Counted from the stretch's first letter, positions 1 through 10,735 are shown. The stretch: DNA of 64,000 nucleotides from Liopterus haemorrhoidalis (GCA_963971575.1 OZ020612.1:32343916-32407915), one strand, 5' to 3'. The notes: generated by a model from the letters alone, not told the origin. Numbers and translations: made by a program.

Positions 1-994
1 ACATTTCTTCTATCAATCCATGACTTAATCCAGCAGATTTTTTTATTCAATTTTTTTCTTTTTTTTTAGAAATAATTAGAATTATTACAGCTGCTGTGAC
101 CTGTCTATAGTGCGACGACGTCTTGACTCCTCTCCACAACTAATCAAGTGGATACAGGTTTGATAGTTGTCGCGAGAGCCTTCTTGGCGAGAAGCTCGCT
201 GGGTGCTCTAGATAGTAAATTCTATGGAAATCAACTCTCCAGTGAGAGTAGCTATCGAGAATTACTCTCGCGAGCAATGGAAAGGCACCTTTATAAACAA
301 TTTTTGTTATACAAATTTTTGCTGTTAAGTCCACAAGAAGGGAGATATTTCAAAAGTTTAGCTTTACGGTGTCCCCCCGCAACTTTATTTCGGAATGCGC
401 GCGCATTATGACAGCTGCTCAATTCTCCAGTAGATAAAATATTTAAAACTTTCCAAACCAGTATCAGACCAACATTCCTGTTGTACTATTCTGGTTCACT
501 TGAATGTATGTACATTTCTCAAAAATTTTTCAGATTATTAAATTAGCTCCCAATACAGTTTTGGCGAAAATCGTGTTAAAATAAAGAAATAAAAAAAAAA
601 CTACTTTTTGTTCCTTAACCCATTAATTCCCAGCTATAGCGGCGCTAGCTTTCAAAATTTGAGGAGAGAGGGCAGCGGGTACCAGGATATATTTAGTGGG
701 GGTACATTTTTTTAAATAATGGATTTTGAAAAGATAAAAATCGGGGCGCAAATAGCCGTTTGGTCCGCTTCCATCTTTCACAATTCGAAATAGTCCCAAA
801 ATGGACCAGACACTTAGTTTTATATAAAATTTTTAAATTTTCTCCGTGAATATCTGGGAGCCACAACAATTTTTAAATTGATAAATACCCCTCCCCCACC
901 CAATTTGAAAAGTACTAAAATTATAATTATCGCATTTCTAAACTGCGCCATTTTCAATACGTATAAATGTTGTGAAAAATCCCCTCCCCACCGA
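1..994. other. Left flank of element A, no gene recognised
   Basis: AT-rich DNA to the left of the 6-bp target duplication (989-994, CACCGA). The open frames here are short, overlap each other on both strands and show no recognisable domain. I see no clear transposon ends or RNA gene. Confidence 0.5.
989..994. repeat. Target site duplication of element A (left copy)
   Basis: CACCGA, repeated exactly at 23100-23105 just outside the right end. Six base pairs is the length expected for Polinton integrase. Confidence 0.85.
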
Positions 995-1148
995 AGTAGG
1001 TATGGGGACGATTGGCATCCAAATATGGGTGGGACGATTGGCATCCGTTTTTAAGAAAATTTCTGAAAATCCTTATGGGATTTAACATGGGTGTATAGGA
1101 TAAAAAGTGTTGCGTCCGGTAGGGATCGATCCTTGGTTTCGTCAGTGC

Positions 1149-1322
1149 TTCTCAACCGCGCCGTCACTGCGAAACCCACGCTTACTGCCGTGCGTTTCGC
1201 CAGTGGTTTTCAACCGCGCCGTCACTGCGAAACCCTCGCTTACTGCCGTGCGTTTCGCCAGTGGTTCTCAACCATCCGACCATCGCGAAACATCACGTTT
1301 TGACCATTGGTGGTTTTCAACC
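1149..1322. repeat. 58-bp GC-rich tandem units inside the left TIR
   Basis: Units begin near 1149, 1207 and 1265. Each starts with a CAACC block and ends in a CGTTTCGCCAGTGG block. The third unit is more diverged. The same array is present inverted at about 22780-22950. Open frames across the array are by-products of the high GC and the repeat periodicity. Confidence 0.7.
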
Positions 1323-1757
1323 AAACCAGAACGCGAAACAAACCTACCAGTGCGTTTCAACCGTCGCGGAACCCACGCTAGTTGCTGTGCGTTCAACCGG
1401 TGCGTACCGTCCTACACGTACCCCGGCCATCACGCGCAAGTATCTCTCCGCCCCCAGATATCATCGCCGCCGCCCCTCAGCCGCCCCCAGCATCAAGAGT
1501 CACACGCGTGACACAATCCCACGACGCGTCAATCGTAAGTCCACCGCCAACATCAGCCGACCGCCTCCAAGATCATCGACTGCCGCCCCCACTCATCAAA
1601 GCCGTATTCGGGCTCGTTTTATAGAGCTTTTCGGACCCGATACGCCACCGTCAACCCCTCAACATCACGCCGCCCCTCTATATTTTCGCCGCCCCCAACC
1701 CCCCGGAAAATCCAGAGAGGAACAAGAGCAACGCGATAACCCGCACGCTACACCACC

Positions 1758-1899
1758 TTTGTGGATTTCAACCCTGTTACTAAGAATTACCAGTTGTAGT
1801 CTGTTCTAAACTGATTTCACACGACAAACTGTTACTAGGAATTAAGCTATTATGAATATTTTATTTCACAATAAAGTAAAACCGATCGACTTCGCCCTG
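1758..1899 (-). repeat. 142-bp shared block, TIR copy (left)
   Basis: Starting at CAGGGCGAAGTCGATCGG and running to GAAATCCACAAA when read on the minus strand, this block occurs four times in element A: here, at 22195-22336 in the right TIR, and internally at 11809-11951 and 20607-20748. Function unknown. Confidence 0.75.
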
Positions 1900-2085
1900 A
1901 ATGTAAAATATATTTAGTTTAGTAAAATATATTATGTAAATATGTTAAATATAGTTATAAATAAAAGGAAGTTTATTGAGTTTTATCCGGTATAAAATTT
2001 TATGTATACTTACATGTATGGTTTAATTATTTTCATATATTATAAAGTTTTGAATTCACTTTTAGATATAATAAGATATAAAATA

Positions 2086-2090
<5 letters not shown>

Positions 2091-2133
<43 letters not shown>

Positions 2134-2270
2134 TAAACGTTTTCAGTAAACCATCAAGTAACAAATAAACAAGGATAAATACATTAAATTATCAAGTAAC
2201 GAATAAACCCTTAAATAAATTGTTTATTGGTGACTTGATGGTTTACTGAAAACGTTTAACATGTATAGTT
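2091..2270. repeat. (TA)n microsatellite and small hairpin element in TIR
   Basis: A (TA)n run is followed by an imperfect inverted repeat. The arm ATTAAACGTTTTCAGTAAACC (about 2131-2151) and its complement near 2237-2258 flank an AT-rich spacer. A related copy lies in the right TIR (about 21815-21935), and a single arm recurs at about 19605-19645 beside the gypsy 5' LTR. It looks like a small hairpin transposable element or a recombination-prone module. Confidence 0.55.
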
Positions 2271-2539
2271 TTATACATAGATATAAAATGATAGTTCACT
2301 TCCACCCAGGGGCGTACAAGAAAACACATTATAATTAAACATTAAAATAGTTTTATTAAATATAAGTACTGGTGTTAATACATTGTTTCTGTTGATCATC
2401 ATCATCATCATCATCATCATCAGGTAGAGAGAGAGAGAGAGAGAGAGATCGTTTTTCTTTCTGTTGATCATTCCTAAATATAATATATTTTGAATATTTA
2501 TTATTTTAACAAAAATGTACTCACATAAATTGTTGATAT

Positions 2540-2914
2540 TTATAGAATCATCCTATAAAGAACACCGTTTATATTTACTTCTTGTTCCGTCTCATACATC
2601 CTCATATAGAATCTTTCCCCCGTATCTATATCACTAACAACTCTATATTGAATACCTGCTATCGTTTCTACTCCTTCTTCTTGTTCCATCTCATAAAATT
2701 CATAGTCAGGATCGTTATACGGTAGATCTAAGTAATGCATTAACCATTCGTCATACACCTCATCGAGATCTCTATTGTCCGAAAAGTAATAGTTAATACC
2801 ACTGTGATCTGTAAATACTGTCTCTGTAGCCCTCGATAGATCTAGATCTGTAAACACAATCTCTGCAGCCGTTGGTAAATCTAGATATTCTAGAACCCTT
2901 TCGTCATTCGACAT
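2540..2914 (-). CDS. Acidic 124-aa protein encoded in the TIR (left copy)
   Basis: A 124-codon ORF whose predicted protein is strongly acidic (many Asp, Glu and Tyr) and lacks a recognised domain. An identical ORF lies in the other TIR arm (21135-21509). Both copies are open, so the frame has been kept or homogenised by gene conversion. The ATG lies at the inner edge of the TIR (about 2914), which means transcription would start in single-copy DNA that differs between the two ends. No function can be assigned. It could be a small DNA-mimic or regulatory protein, but that is only a guess from composition. Confidence 0.6.
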   Translation of the reverse strand: MSNDERVLEYLDLPTAAEIVFTDLDLSRATETVFTDHSGINYYFSDNRDLDEVYDEWLMHYLDLPYNDPDYEFYEMEQEEGVETIAGIQYRVVSDIDTGERFYMRMYETEQEVNINGVLYRMIL

Positions 2915-2917
2915 TTT

Positions 2918-3478
2918 GTAAGTGTTAAGGATTGAGTTAATTTATAAATATATGTAAACAAATAAGGGATTTATTGTTTAAATAAAACTCAAGTTGTTCA
3001 CAGACTATTTTATTCTAAGTATTCACTCTTACAACGTAAGACAACATCTGATCTCTCTATCAAATTCTACGTGTGTTTTATAAAAACCAATTAGTGTAAT
3101 GAGCCGTCATTATTATCGTTAATGAGTCGTTATCATTAGTGGGTCCAGATTACGGATTGCATCTTGATAACATTTTATGGTGACGTAACAGGGCTTCGTG
3201 GAAGGCTAGATGCTAACATATATATGACATACAAAACAAATGTTCTGTTGTATTTATAGCTTATTCATATCTAACAAACAAGGTTTGAAAAACAATTAAC
3301 CACAAAAATATTATCAACATTTTATCTTGTCACGAAAAAGTTCTAGAAGAAATATTTTTCGCCCCACATACGAGAACGATGTGAGTTAGTTCAATTTAAC
3401 AATCATATCGAAGATTTGAAACATAATATTCGACGACACTAGTGTATAACAGCTCCGGTGAGAAGATAATCCATCAAA
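2918..3478. other. Non-coding segment between TIR and first plus-strand gene
   Basis: AT-rich with no ORF of note. It contains a TTCTAGAA palindrome in the extended motif AGTTCTAGAAGAAATATTT (about 3339-3357), which recurs in inverted orientation upstream of the polymerase gene. It probably holds the promoter for the ORF at 3479. Confidence 0.5.
3338..3357. promoter_or_regulatory. Heat-shock-element-like palindrome upstream of ORF 3479
   Basis: TTCTAGAA fits the TTCnnGAA core of heat shock elements. The 19-20 bp context is shared with 5088-5106 and, more loosely, 5127-5143. Function is inferred from motif shape and repetition only. Confidence 0.35.
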
Positions 3479-3814
3479 ATGTGGATGTGTTACCAGACGT
3501 ATAAAACAGCCGACAGTTTAGAGGCGGCAATATATGTGATGCAGGATAAGTTTTCCGATTTACAATGGAACTGCGTGATTGAATTAAATCACATCCATGA
3601 ACAAGCTATGTATGAACGCATAGAATCGCTGAAAACTAAATATGAAACAGCCTGTGAAACATGCAACGAATTCATAGAAAAATCCATCAATCTTACGAAA
3701 TTCATCGAAAAAATTAAGAAATTGAATCTTCAAGAGCATCTGAACGACATACGAAATTTTGTACCCGCCCACATCATACATTTACTACCAACCAATTGTG
3801 AATTTAGTGAATAA
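3479..3814 (+). CDS. Small helical protein, unknown function
   Basis: A 111-codon ORF starting at an ATG shortly after a non-coding leader and ending before an AATAAA-containing tail (about 3913). The protein is rich in Lys, Glu, Ile and Asn with several Cys and probably forms helices or a coiled coil through residues 35-95. No known domain is visible. It is the first plus-strand gene inside the left TIR and lies upstream of the polymerase. It may be an accessory protein of element A. Confidence 0.5.
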   Translation: MWMCYQTYKTADSLEAAIYVMQDKFSDLQWNCVIELNHIHEQAMYERIESLKTKYETACETCNEFIEKSINLTKFIEKIKKLNLQEHLNDIRNFVPAHIIHLLPTNCEFSE

Positions 3815-4670
3815 TATGTGTTAATTATTGAATACTCAGCTGTGCTCGAAAATGATCTCATAATTAATAACTATGTATATGTTTTTATGTGTAAATATAT
3901 TGTTTTATATTAAATAAAAATATTTCAATTATTTGTTTGTTTTTATTCACGTTCAAAGCTAAACTTGTTTTAAATAAATTATAGAGAATTTTTCCTTGTA
4001 CGCCTATGTACACGAACATTTTATTAAATAAATTTTTCAGGCAAGTCGGAAGAGAAATATCTGCCCTGTGTTAAAAATAAAACATTTATTACATGTGTTT
4101 ACATATTTTGAGCTCGCTAATAAATGTTTTAATGATAATTAAGGTTGTTTTAATCACAAAAAATATTTAAATAACCGCACCGTTTCTTGTGAGTAGGGCG
4201 GAAGTGACTTAAAACGTTTATTTTACTGATTGTTTTATTTCAATTATATTACATGTGTTTACATATTTTGAGTTCGTTAATAAATATTTTAATGACAATT
4301 AAAACTATATTAATGTTTACTAACATATTAATTACAGTATGGTATAATCAGTGATTGTTTTATTACAACTATATTACATGTGTTTACATATTTTGAGTTC
4401 GTTAATAAATATTTTAATGACAATTAAAACTATATTAATGTTTACTAACATATTCATAACAGTATGGTATAATCGATGGACTATAACATCTTCGAAATGA
4501 TAAAATCGTTTGTTTTTATAGATAAATGTATATGACTGATTTAATTTTATTTGAAGTGACATATAAAATCTTGTGTTCACCAAAATGATTACACCCTCAG
4601 ACCTTAAACCATGTATTACGGTCATATACAACTAAAGATACTAACATATGTAAAACAAGCTTAAAACCAA
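3815..4670. other. AT-rich non-coding stretch with tandem duplication
   Basis: No supported gene. A unit of about 126 bp beginning near TTACATGTGTTTACATATTTTGAG occurs around 4246 and 4372, with a partial diverged copy near 4093. An AATAAA near 3913 may serve the upstream gene. Confidence 0.55.
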
Positions 4671-4965
4671 TTAGATTTTACACGCATTGCAGATTGAAAC
4701 AATAGCCAAGGGTTTACCAGCGTTCAAACGCCGTATAGCAAAACTCTTATTTTCATCGGTCCAGCGACGATATACAGAGTTCTTATATATTGATGTAGTA
4801 ACCGCTGTTGCTGAATTCATAAACACTATTACAACGAAAACATCGGGTATATAGCCAACCATCGAACAAATCGCCTCCACTCATACTCTGAATATCAAGC
4901 ACAAATTTGCGAGCTTCACATTCTAATTCTGCTTGAAACTGCGCAAGTTTCCAGCTAGAAGACAT
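4671..4965 (-). pseudogene. Small zinc-ribbon-like gene with a probable frameshift
   Basis: On the minus strand, from an ATG at 4965, the first 60 codons contain a CFRC pair. They stop at a TAA near 4783. The overlapping neighbouring frame (4671-4880) continues with a CNAC pair before its own stop at 4671. Together they would make a roughly 98-residue protein with two CxxC knuckles, the layout of a zinc ribbon, interrupted by a one-base shift near 4800. It is divergent from the polymerase gene and shares its upstream region. Assignment rests on the cysteine spacing only. Confidence 0.4.
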
Positions 4966-5087
4966 AATATCTGAAAAATTGTAAAGGTTAATACAATATG
5001 AAACATGAAATGTAAAATAGAAATACTTTTTAAATCGACGATACGGCTGCTAAAACGAACTAACCTACGTCGTACACACACGTGTGG

Positions 5088-5143
5088 AAATATTTCTTCT
5101 AGAACTTTTGTAAAATACGAGGGGGGTATTTCTTCTAGAAGTT
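5088..5143. promoter_or_regulatory. Two inverted copies of the TTCTAGAA motif upstream of polymerase
   Basis: Two direct copies, near 5088-5106 and 5127-5143, match the motif at 3338-3357 in the opposite orientation. They lie between the divergent 4965 minus gene and the polymerase gene at 5357 and may form a shared regulatory region. Confidence 0.4.
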
Positions 5144-5304
5144 TAAAATGTGGTAAGTTGTTATTCAAAATATTTTTGATAAAAATTTTGTGGTCAGTTG
5201 TTTTTCAAAATTTTTGTGGGAAATAATTTTATAGGTACAAATGGAATATTCCTTCATTTTAAGTAAAACATATTATTTCAAAAAGAGTGGGGGTAAAAGA
5301 GTCA

Positions 5305-5310
5305 TATAAA
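5305..5310 (+). promoter_or_regulatory. TATA box of the polymerase gene
   Basis: TATAAA lies 47 bp before the polymerase ATG at 5357, a spacing compatible with a short 5' leader. Confidence 0.5.
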
Positions 5311-5356
5311 TACGAATGCGTGGCCATCCGCTTCTGTGAGCTAGTGTCTTTTCAAC

Positions 5357-8300
5357 ATGTCTAAGTTTGAAATTGTTTCCGAGTCGCGTTCTCGAGTGCG
5401 TCGGTTTAATTTAACTAGTCGAAAACTTGTTTTTAAAATAAAAGATGTGCCCCAGGATGTTGAGCCATTACTATGGGTGAAAGAAGCTATAAATCAAGTC
5501 GTATGTAGAGTGACTGAAGAAGTTGACCCTCAATACAAAATAGGATTCACTTTCAACTCTGAAAATTTCAAGGAGAAGAACCCCGGCTGGATGGCTTTCA
5601 AGACAGCTGAAAATGTTACTTTTGAAGATGTTTGGAAGGTATTGAGCGACGTATTCCAGAGCAACTCAGAAGGGTTATCCACCGACAAATTTCGAATAAC
5701 AGCTACACACGTCAAGATACCTGCTGGACAGGGTAAGAGAAAAAAAAAAAAGATATTATAATACTTTTGAGACGGAATGTAAAGCTCGTAGAGGTATAAT
5801 AACCATTGAAAATAAAGATAATTTATGTCTTCTGAGAGCTGTTGTTGTCGCTATAGCCCACATCTCTAATGATTGTCACTTACAAAATTTCCAAAAAGAC
5901 AAAGGTGGCAAACAGACAAAAGCGCTTTTAAAACTCTTATCTGAAATAAACATAGGTGTACCTAAAGATGTCTTAGGTGTAGAACATCTAAAAATTTTAC
6001 AAAACCATCTGAATCAATATAAAATAACAGTATATGCATACGGTAGTTCTGGTAGAGATGTGATATTTGAGGGACCTGATGCACCTATGGAGATTAATCT
6101 AATACATCATAAGGGACACTATAACATCATAACATCTCTGACGGCTGCTTTTGCAACCGGTTATTACTGTAAGGTATGTCACATACCCTACAACAATAAA
6201 AATAGACATAGATGTGGAATAAGTTGTCCCTGTTGTCAACAAACACCTGTATGCACCTATATTAAAGAGAAAATCTGTAATGACTGTAACCGTATCTTCA
6301 AAAGTTCTACATGTTTTGACAACCATAAAGCGCATTCATCGAAAACACAGAATCTATGCGATCTTATAAAACGATGTAAAGAATGTTTCGCTATCTATAA
6401 TACTAAAGATAGGAAACACTTACATGTATGTGGAGAAATATTTTGTAAAATCTGTAAAAACTTTATGGCTGCAGATCATTTATGTCACATACCCGTTAAT
6501 AATAAGAATCCTGATCTGAAAAACATTCAACTTGTTTTTTACGATTTTGAAACGAAACAGGAGAAAATTATGTCAGGGGATACTGTCATACACGAACCAA
6601 ATCTGTGTGTATATATGACTCAATGTGATGAATGTACGGAAAGTCCTCACTGTGTCAAGTGTGGGATGCGTACAGTTATGTTGGCCGATACTATTATTGA
6701 GACTTTTATGAATTATCTGTTGGAAAAACGAAATACTTTCAAGAAAATAGTTTGTATAGCTCACAACTCTCAAGCTTTTAACGCTCAGTTTATATTGAAA
6801 TACATACTTGAAAAAACAGACCTTCAACCCGAGCTTATTATGCGTGGATCAAAGATCCTCATGATGGAAATTGTAAACGTACGATTTATTGATTCGCTCA
6901 ATTACATGCCTATGGCTTTGGCAAATTTACCAAAAGCATTCAGCATTGATGGGGTGAGAAAAGGTTACTTCCCCCATTTATTTAACAATACTGCTAATCA
7001 AAATTATGTTGGACCTCTACCTGATACAGTATATTATGGTGCAGACACCATGATATCGGATGATCGGAGGGTGTTTCTGGAATGGTATAACGAGATGAAG
7101 AAAACAAATTATATTTTTAATCTAAAAAAAGAAATGATTGATTATTGTATTTCTGATGTAGAAATATTGAAAAGAGCATGTTTAAAATTTAGAGATATGT
7201 TTATAAAACAGGTTAATGTGTGCCCCTTCACAGAGGCTATAACTATAGCCTCAGCCTGTAATCTTCTATATCGAAGGAACTTTCTAACTCCAGATAAGAT
7301 AGGTGTTTTACCTCGAGGGGGGTATAGATTCACCGATACACATTCGAAAATCTCCATCCAATGGTTAATACATGAAGAAAAAAGTCGACAAATTTTAATA
7401 AAACATGCTGCTCGAGGGAAGGAGGTGATAATACCTAACACACTTTTGAAAGTTGATGGATATTGTGAAGAAACAAGACAGATATTTGAATTCCATGGTT
7501 GTTATTACCACGGTCATGAGTTATGTCAAACATCACAACGTAACGACCCTCTATATGAAGATTCTAGCGATACACTAAATAACCGTCTCGAGCGAACCAG
7601 AAGTAAAACTAGAAAATTACAAAATATAGGTTACGAAGTTATAGAGATGTGGGAATGTGAGTGGAGAAAACGGATGAAATCTGAATCTGATTTAAAATAT
7701 TTAGAAACACACCCTCTCCTACGATATACATCTCTAGAACCTAGAGATGCATTTTTCGGCGGTAGAACTGAGTCTATAAAACTGTATCATAAATGCACCT
7801 CTGAAGAGAAAATAAAATATCTGGACATATGCTCTCTTTATCCATATGTAAACAAATACGGTAAATATCCTACAGGACACCCTAAAATCTATGTTGGTGA
7901 TGAGTGTCCTAACAATCTGGATAATGTGGATGGTTTGGTAAAGTGTCGAGTTTTACCACCGCAAAAGTTATACCACCCCGTATTACCGGTTAAATTAAAT
8001 GAAAAACTAATATTTACTCTATGTTGGAGTTGCGCAGAGCGTTTTCATCAGGATGAATGTGTTCATACCTTAGAAGAACGAGCGTTAACCGGTACCTGGG
8101 TTTCCTGCGAACTAGTAAAAGCTTTGGAAAAAGGATATAAAATCTTAGAGATATATGAGATATGGGATTACAAAACAGAATATGGATTGTTTGCGGAGTA
8201 TGTAAATACATTTCTTAAAATTAAGCAGGAGGCATCTGGCTGGCCTAACGATTGTGTCACAGAAGAAGATCGGAGAGAGTATATAAACGAATATCATGAA

Positions 8301-9141
8301 AGGGAGGATGTCTCGTTAGAATATGATAAAATAGAAAAAAATTCAGGTCTCAGAGCTTTTGCAAAATTAGCCTTAAATTCTTTTTGGGGCAAGTTTGGTC
8401 AGCGAGAGAATCAACCGAAAACATCAATCTTAAAACAACCTGCCGAGTTATATGACAAATTATCAAATCCTAGTATAAACGTCAACTATATTCAGGAGAT
8501 TAACGATCAAACAATAATAGCAAACTGGGAGCATAAGGCTGAATCTGCAGATTTACTACCTACTGTCAACTGTGTTATCGCTGCCTACGTCACAGCTCAG
8601 GCCCGACTTAAATTATACACATACCTTGAACGGTTAGAGGAACGAGCCTTCTATTGCGATACAGATAGTATTATTTTTTTATCACGGAAGGGTGAATATG
8701 AACCATCAATAGGCTCGTTTCTTGGCGATATGACCTGTGAACTCGCTGATGAATATGGAGAAGGAAGTTATATTACGGAGTTTGTATCTATAGCTCCAAA
8801 AGTTTATGGTTATAAAGCTTTTTCAACCAGAGAAAACATGTTGAAACCAGCAAAATATAAAGTTAAAGGTAAATTATATAACTAGTTTTAACAATAAATA
8901 TTAATAATAATACTTTTTAGGTATAACCTTAAACTATAGTACTGAAGATGTTATCAACTTTGAAATATTGAAACAAATGGTCTTAGAAGATATGGAACCC
9001 GTTACAATCATATCACGTAATATCCGCCGCACCGAAGATCATGAGGTTGTTACTAGAACCGAAACAAAAACATTCAAAAACACATTCAGTAAGAGACGAA
9101 AAATAAATGATGGATCGGTTCCTTACGGTTATTCAGCTTGA
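5357..9141 (+). CDS. Protein-primed type B DNA polymerase of element A (frameshift, one intron)
   Basis: This gene would replicate the linear element DNA. Codons from 5357 encode an N-terminal domain ending in a Lys-rich tail at an A12 run (5740-5751), where the frame changes by one. The next frame continues with an OTU-like module (DNLCLLRA with the candidate catalytic Cys, and HHKGHYNIIT with the candidate His) and Cys-rich zinc knuckles. Exonuclease motifs follow: DFE for Exo I, HNSQAFN for Exo II and YCISD for Exo III. The palm motifs are DICSLYPY (A), KLALNSFWGKFG (B) and YCDTDS (C). A 52-bp GT-AG intron (8869-8920) precedes a short last exon ending in PYGYSA. In Exo II the usual Asp is Asn, so proofreading may be impaired. 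The A-run shift could be a mutation, an assembly error or a slippage site. All polymerase motifs are present. Confidence 0.85.
8869..8920 (+). other. Spliceosomal intron in the polymerase gene
   Basis: Begins GTAAAT and ends TTTTTAG. Without removal the frame stops at 8885. With removal the reading continues in phase for 221 more bases, giving the conserved C-terminal type of polymerase tail. Confidence 0.7.
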
Positions 9142-9779
9142 GTTATTTTAATATTATATTTACTTTAACGATTTATACATGACTGTTTTCATTAAAACTT
9201 ATAATTTTCCTGTTGTCTAAATTTTGCAAAACTATATCCTTTGTAAGATAAACCACATATTGATAAGAGATGATTCCTCATTACATCAATTTATAAATAT
9301 ACAAACGATAAAAATAGTCTACAGGAAATGTAACAGATAGTGTATTTAATTTATCATCCTACATAGAAAAATACATCTCTCCGCATAACTTAAAACCTTA
9401 AATAAATTATTGCGGTCATAATCTCCACAATTTGTAGAAATCGGGGAAAATATGTTTTTCCGAATAACTAAATCAAACTTTTAAGATCCTGACTAGTGTG
9501 AAAACAATTGTCTTGAGGAAATTTTTCATATTTACACAACCTGTAACGTATTAATTATGTAAATTACAAGTATCAATAACTTTTATTTTAATTCTTGATT
9601 ACATACGATTATTACAAGTTTCTTCTATGTTTAATCTAGATTTAAAGTTTAAAATTTTCTTTGATCATTTCCAAAAGTTTTACTTATTTTATACTCATCC
9701 AGAGTAGTAATTTAAAATTCTACCCACACACATGACAACAAATTGGAATAAAATTCACATATTGTTCTAGATATTGACA
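9142..9779. other. AT-rich non-coding DNA
   Basis: No ORF, repeat array or transposon end recognised between the polymerase stop and the polymerase-derived debris that follows. Confidence 0.5.
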
Positions 9780-10015
9780 CCTCGAAGACAAGACTAATTA
9801 AGATGTTCCGCCCGCTGGTCGGCAATCGACGTGTTCAGTCGCCGGCGATTTACTTGACGGTAGTTTTTCAAAGTCGCTCTTTTTCTCATACCTGTATTCA
9901 GGTCGATGTACTTTTTTAACCACACTACTTGCCTGAATTCAATAACCCTATGAATTTTCTCATTTCTCTGGTCCAAACCGTAAACATTTATGCTAAGATC
10001 ATTCTGTTTTTCAAA
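9780..10015 (-). pseudogene. Chimeric fragment of a second polymerase type
   Basis: Read on the minus strand, the sequence encodes an N-terminal-type peptide (SINVYGL) joined directly to a palm-region peptide ([10 protein letters not shown]). In element B these two parts are several hundred codons apart (near 50372 and 48265). An internal deletion has therefore fused distant parts of a B-type polymerase gene. The coding frame is lost after about 30 further codons. Confidence 0.65.
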
Positions 10016-10463
10016 CTAGTTCTTGGCTACTTTTCTCATATCTGTATTCAAATCGTTGTATTTTAACCATATGAATACCCTGATGAATTTTTTTTTTTTC
10101 AAAACAGAGCCAAACGTTGTTGTAAATTTTGAAAATGGATGTCATATTCAATTTGAAGAATTTTTCTCAAACTCGTTCTTGGCTACTTTTCTCATATCTG
10201 TATTCAAATCGTTGTATTTTAACCATAAGAATACCATGATGATTTTTTTTTTCAAAACAAAGCCAAACGTTGTTGTAAATTTTGGAAATGGATGACATAT
10301 TTAATTTGAAGAATTTTTCTCAAACTCGTTCTTGGCTACTTTTCTCATATCTGTATTCAAATCGTTGTATTTTAACCATATGAATACCATGATGATTTTT
10401 TTTTTTTCAAAACAAAGCCAAACGTTGTTGTAAATTTTGGAAATGGATGTCATATTTAATTTG
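10016..10463 (-). repeat. About 2.9 tandem copies of a ~154-bp polymerase-gene fragment
   Basis: Units start near 10020, 10176 and 10329 with TTCTTGGCTACTTTTCTC. Each unit resembles, in the same orientation, part of the element B polymerase gene around 48220-48365 (same TTGGCTACTTTTCTCA and ACA.TTGTTGTAAATTTTG blocks). A coding fragment has thus been amplified in tandem. The array adjoins the chimeric fragment on its left and the large palindrome on its right. Confidence 0.7.
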
Positions 10464-10735
10464 ACAGGTTAGAACAGATAGATTATCAGGTAAGAACAGG
10501 TTATAACGGGTATGAACAGGTTAATACAGCTATAGTAACAAATAATAACAGGTTAAAACAGCTATGTTAACAGTTATAAACAGGTTAGAACAGATAGATT
10601 ATCAGGTATGAACAGGTTATAACGGGTATGAACAGGTTAATACAGCTATAGTAACAGATAATAACAGGTTAAAACAGCTATGTTAACAGGTATAAACAGG
10701 TTAGAACTGATAGATTAACAGGTATTGACAGGTTA
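10464..10735 (+). repeat. ACAGGT-rich array (left arm)
   Basis: About twelve ACAGGT units at irregular 12-30 bp spacing, arranged in a higher-order repeat of about 118 bp. The inverted copy is at 11213-11480, and a further copy in that orientation is at 20005-20280. Confidence 0.75.

Larger units (their letters stand above)
995..2917. repeat. Left terminal inverted repeat of element A
   Basis: Inverted copy of 21131-23099. The arms differ mainly in microsatellite lengths: the (TA)n run near 2094, the CAT and AG runs near 2396, and the longer (TA)n at 21950-22003. The outer part (about 1100-1750) is GC-rich with 58-bp tandem units. The inner part contains a 124-aa ORF that is duplicated in the other arm. 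At about 1.9 kb this is a long TIR. The near identity of the arms suggests recent activity or gene conversion. Confidence 0.88.

Noticed and set aside
1091..1809. Several overlapping ORFs of 70-182 codons in the GC-rich part of the TIR (also 22285-23003)
   Set aside because: They cover the same 58-bp tandem repeats in more than one frame, are Pro/Arg/His-rich without domains, and are explained by high GC and repeat periodicity.
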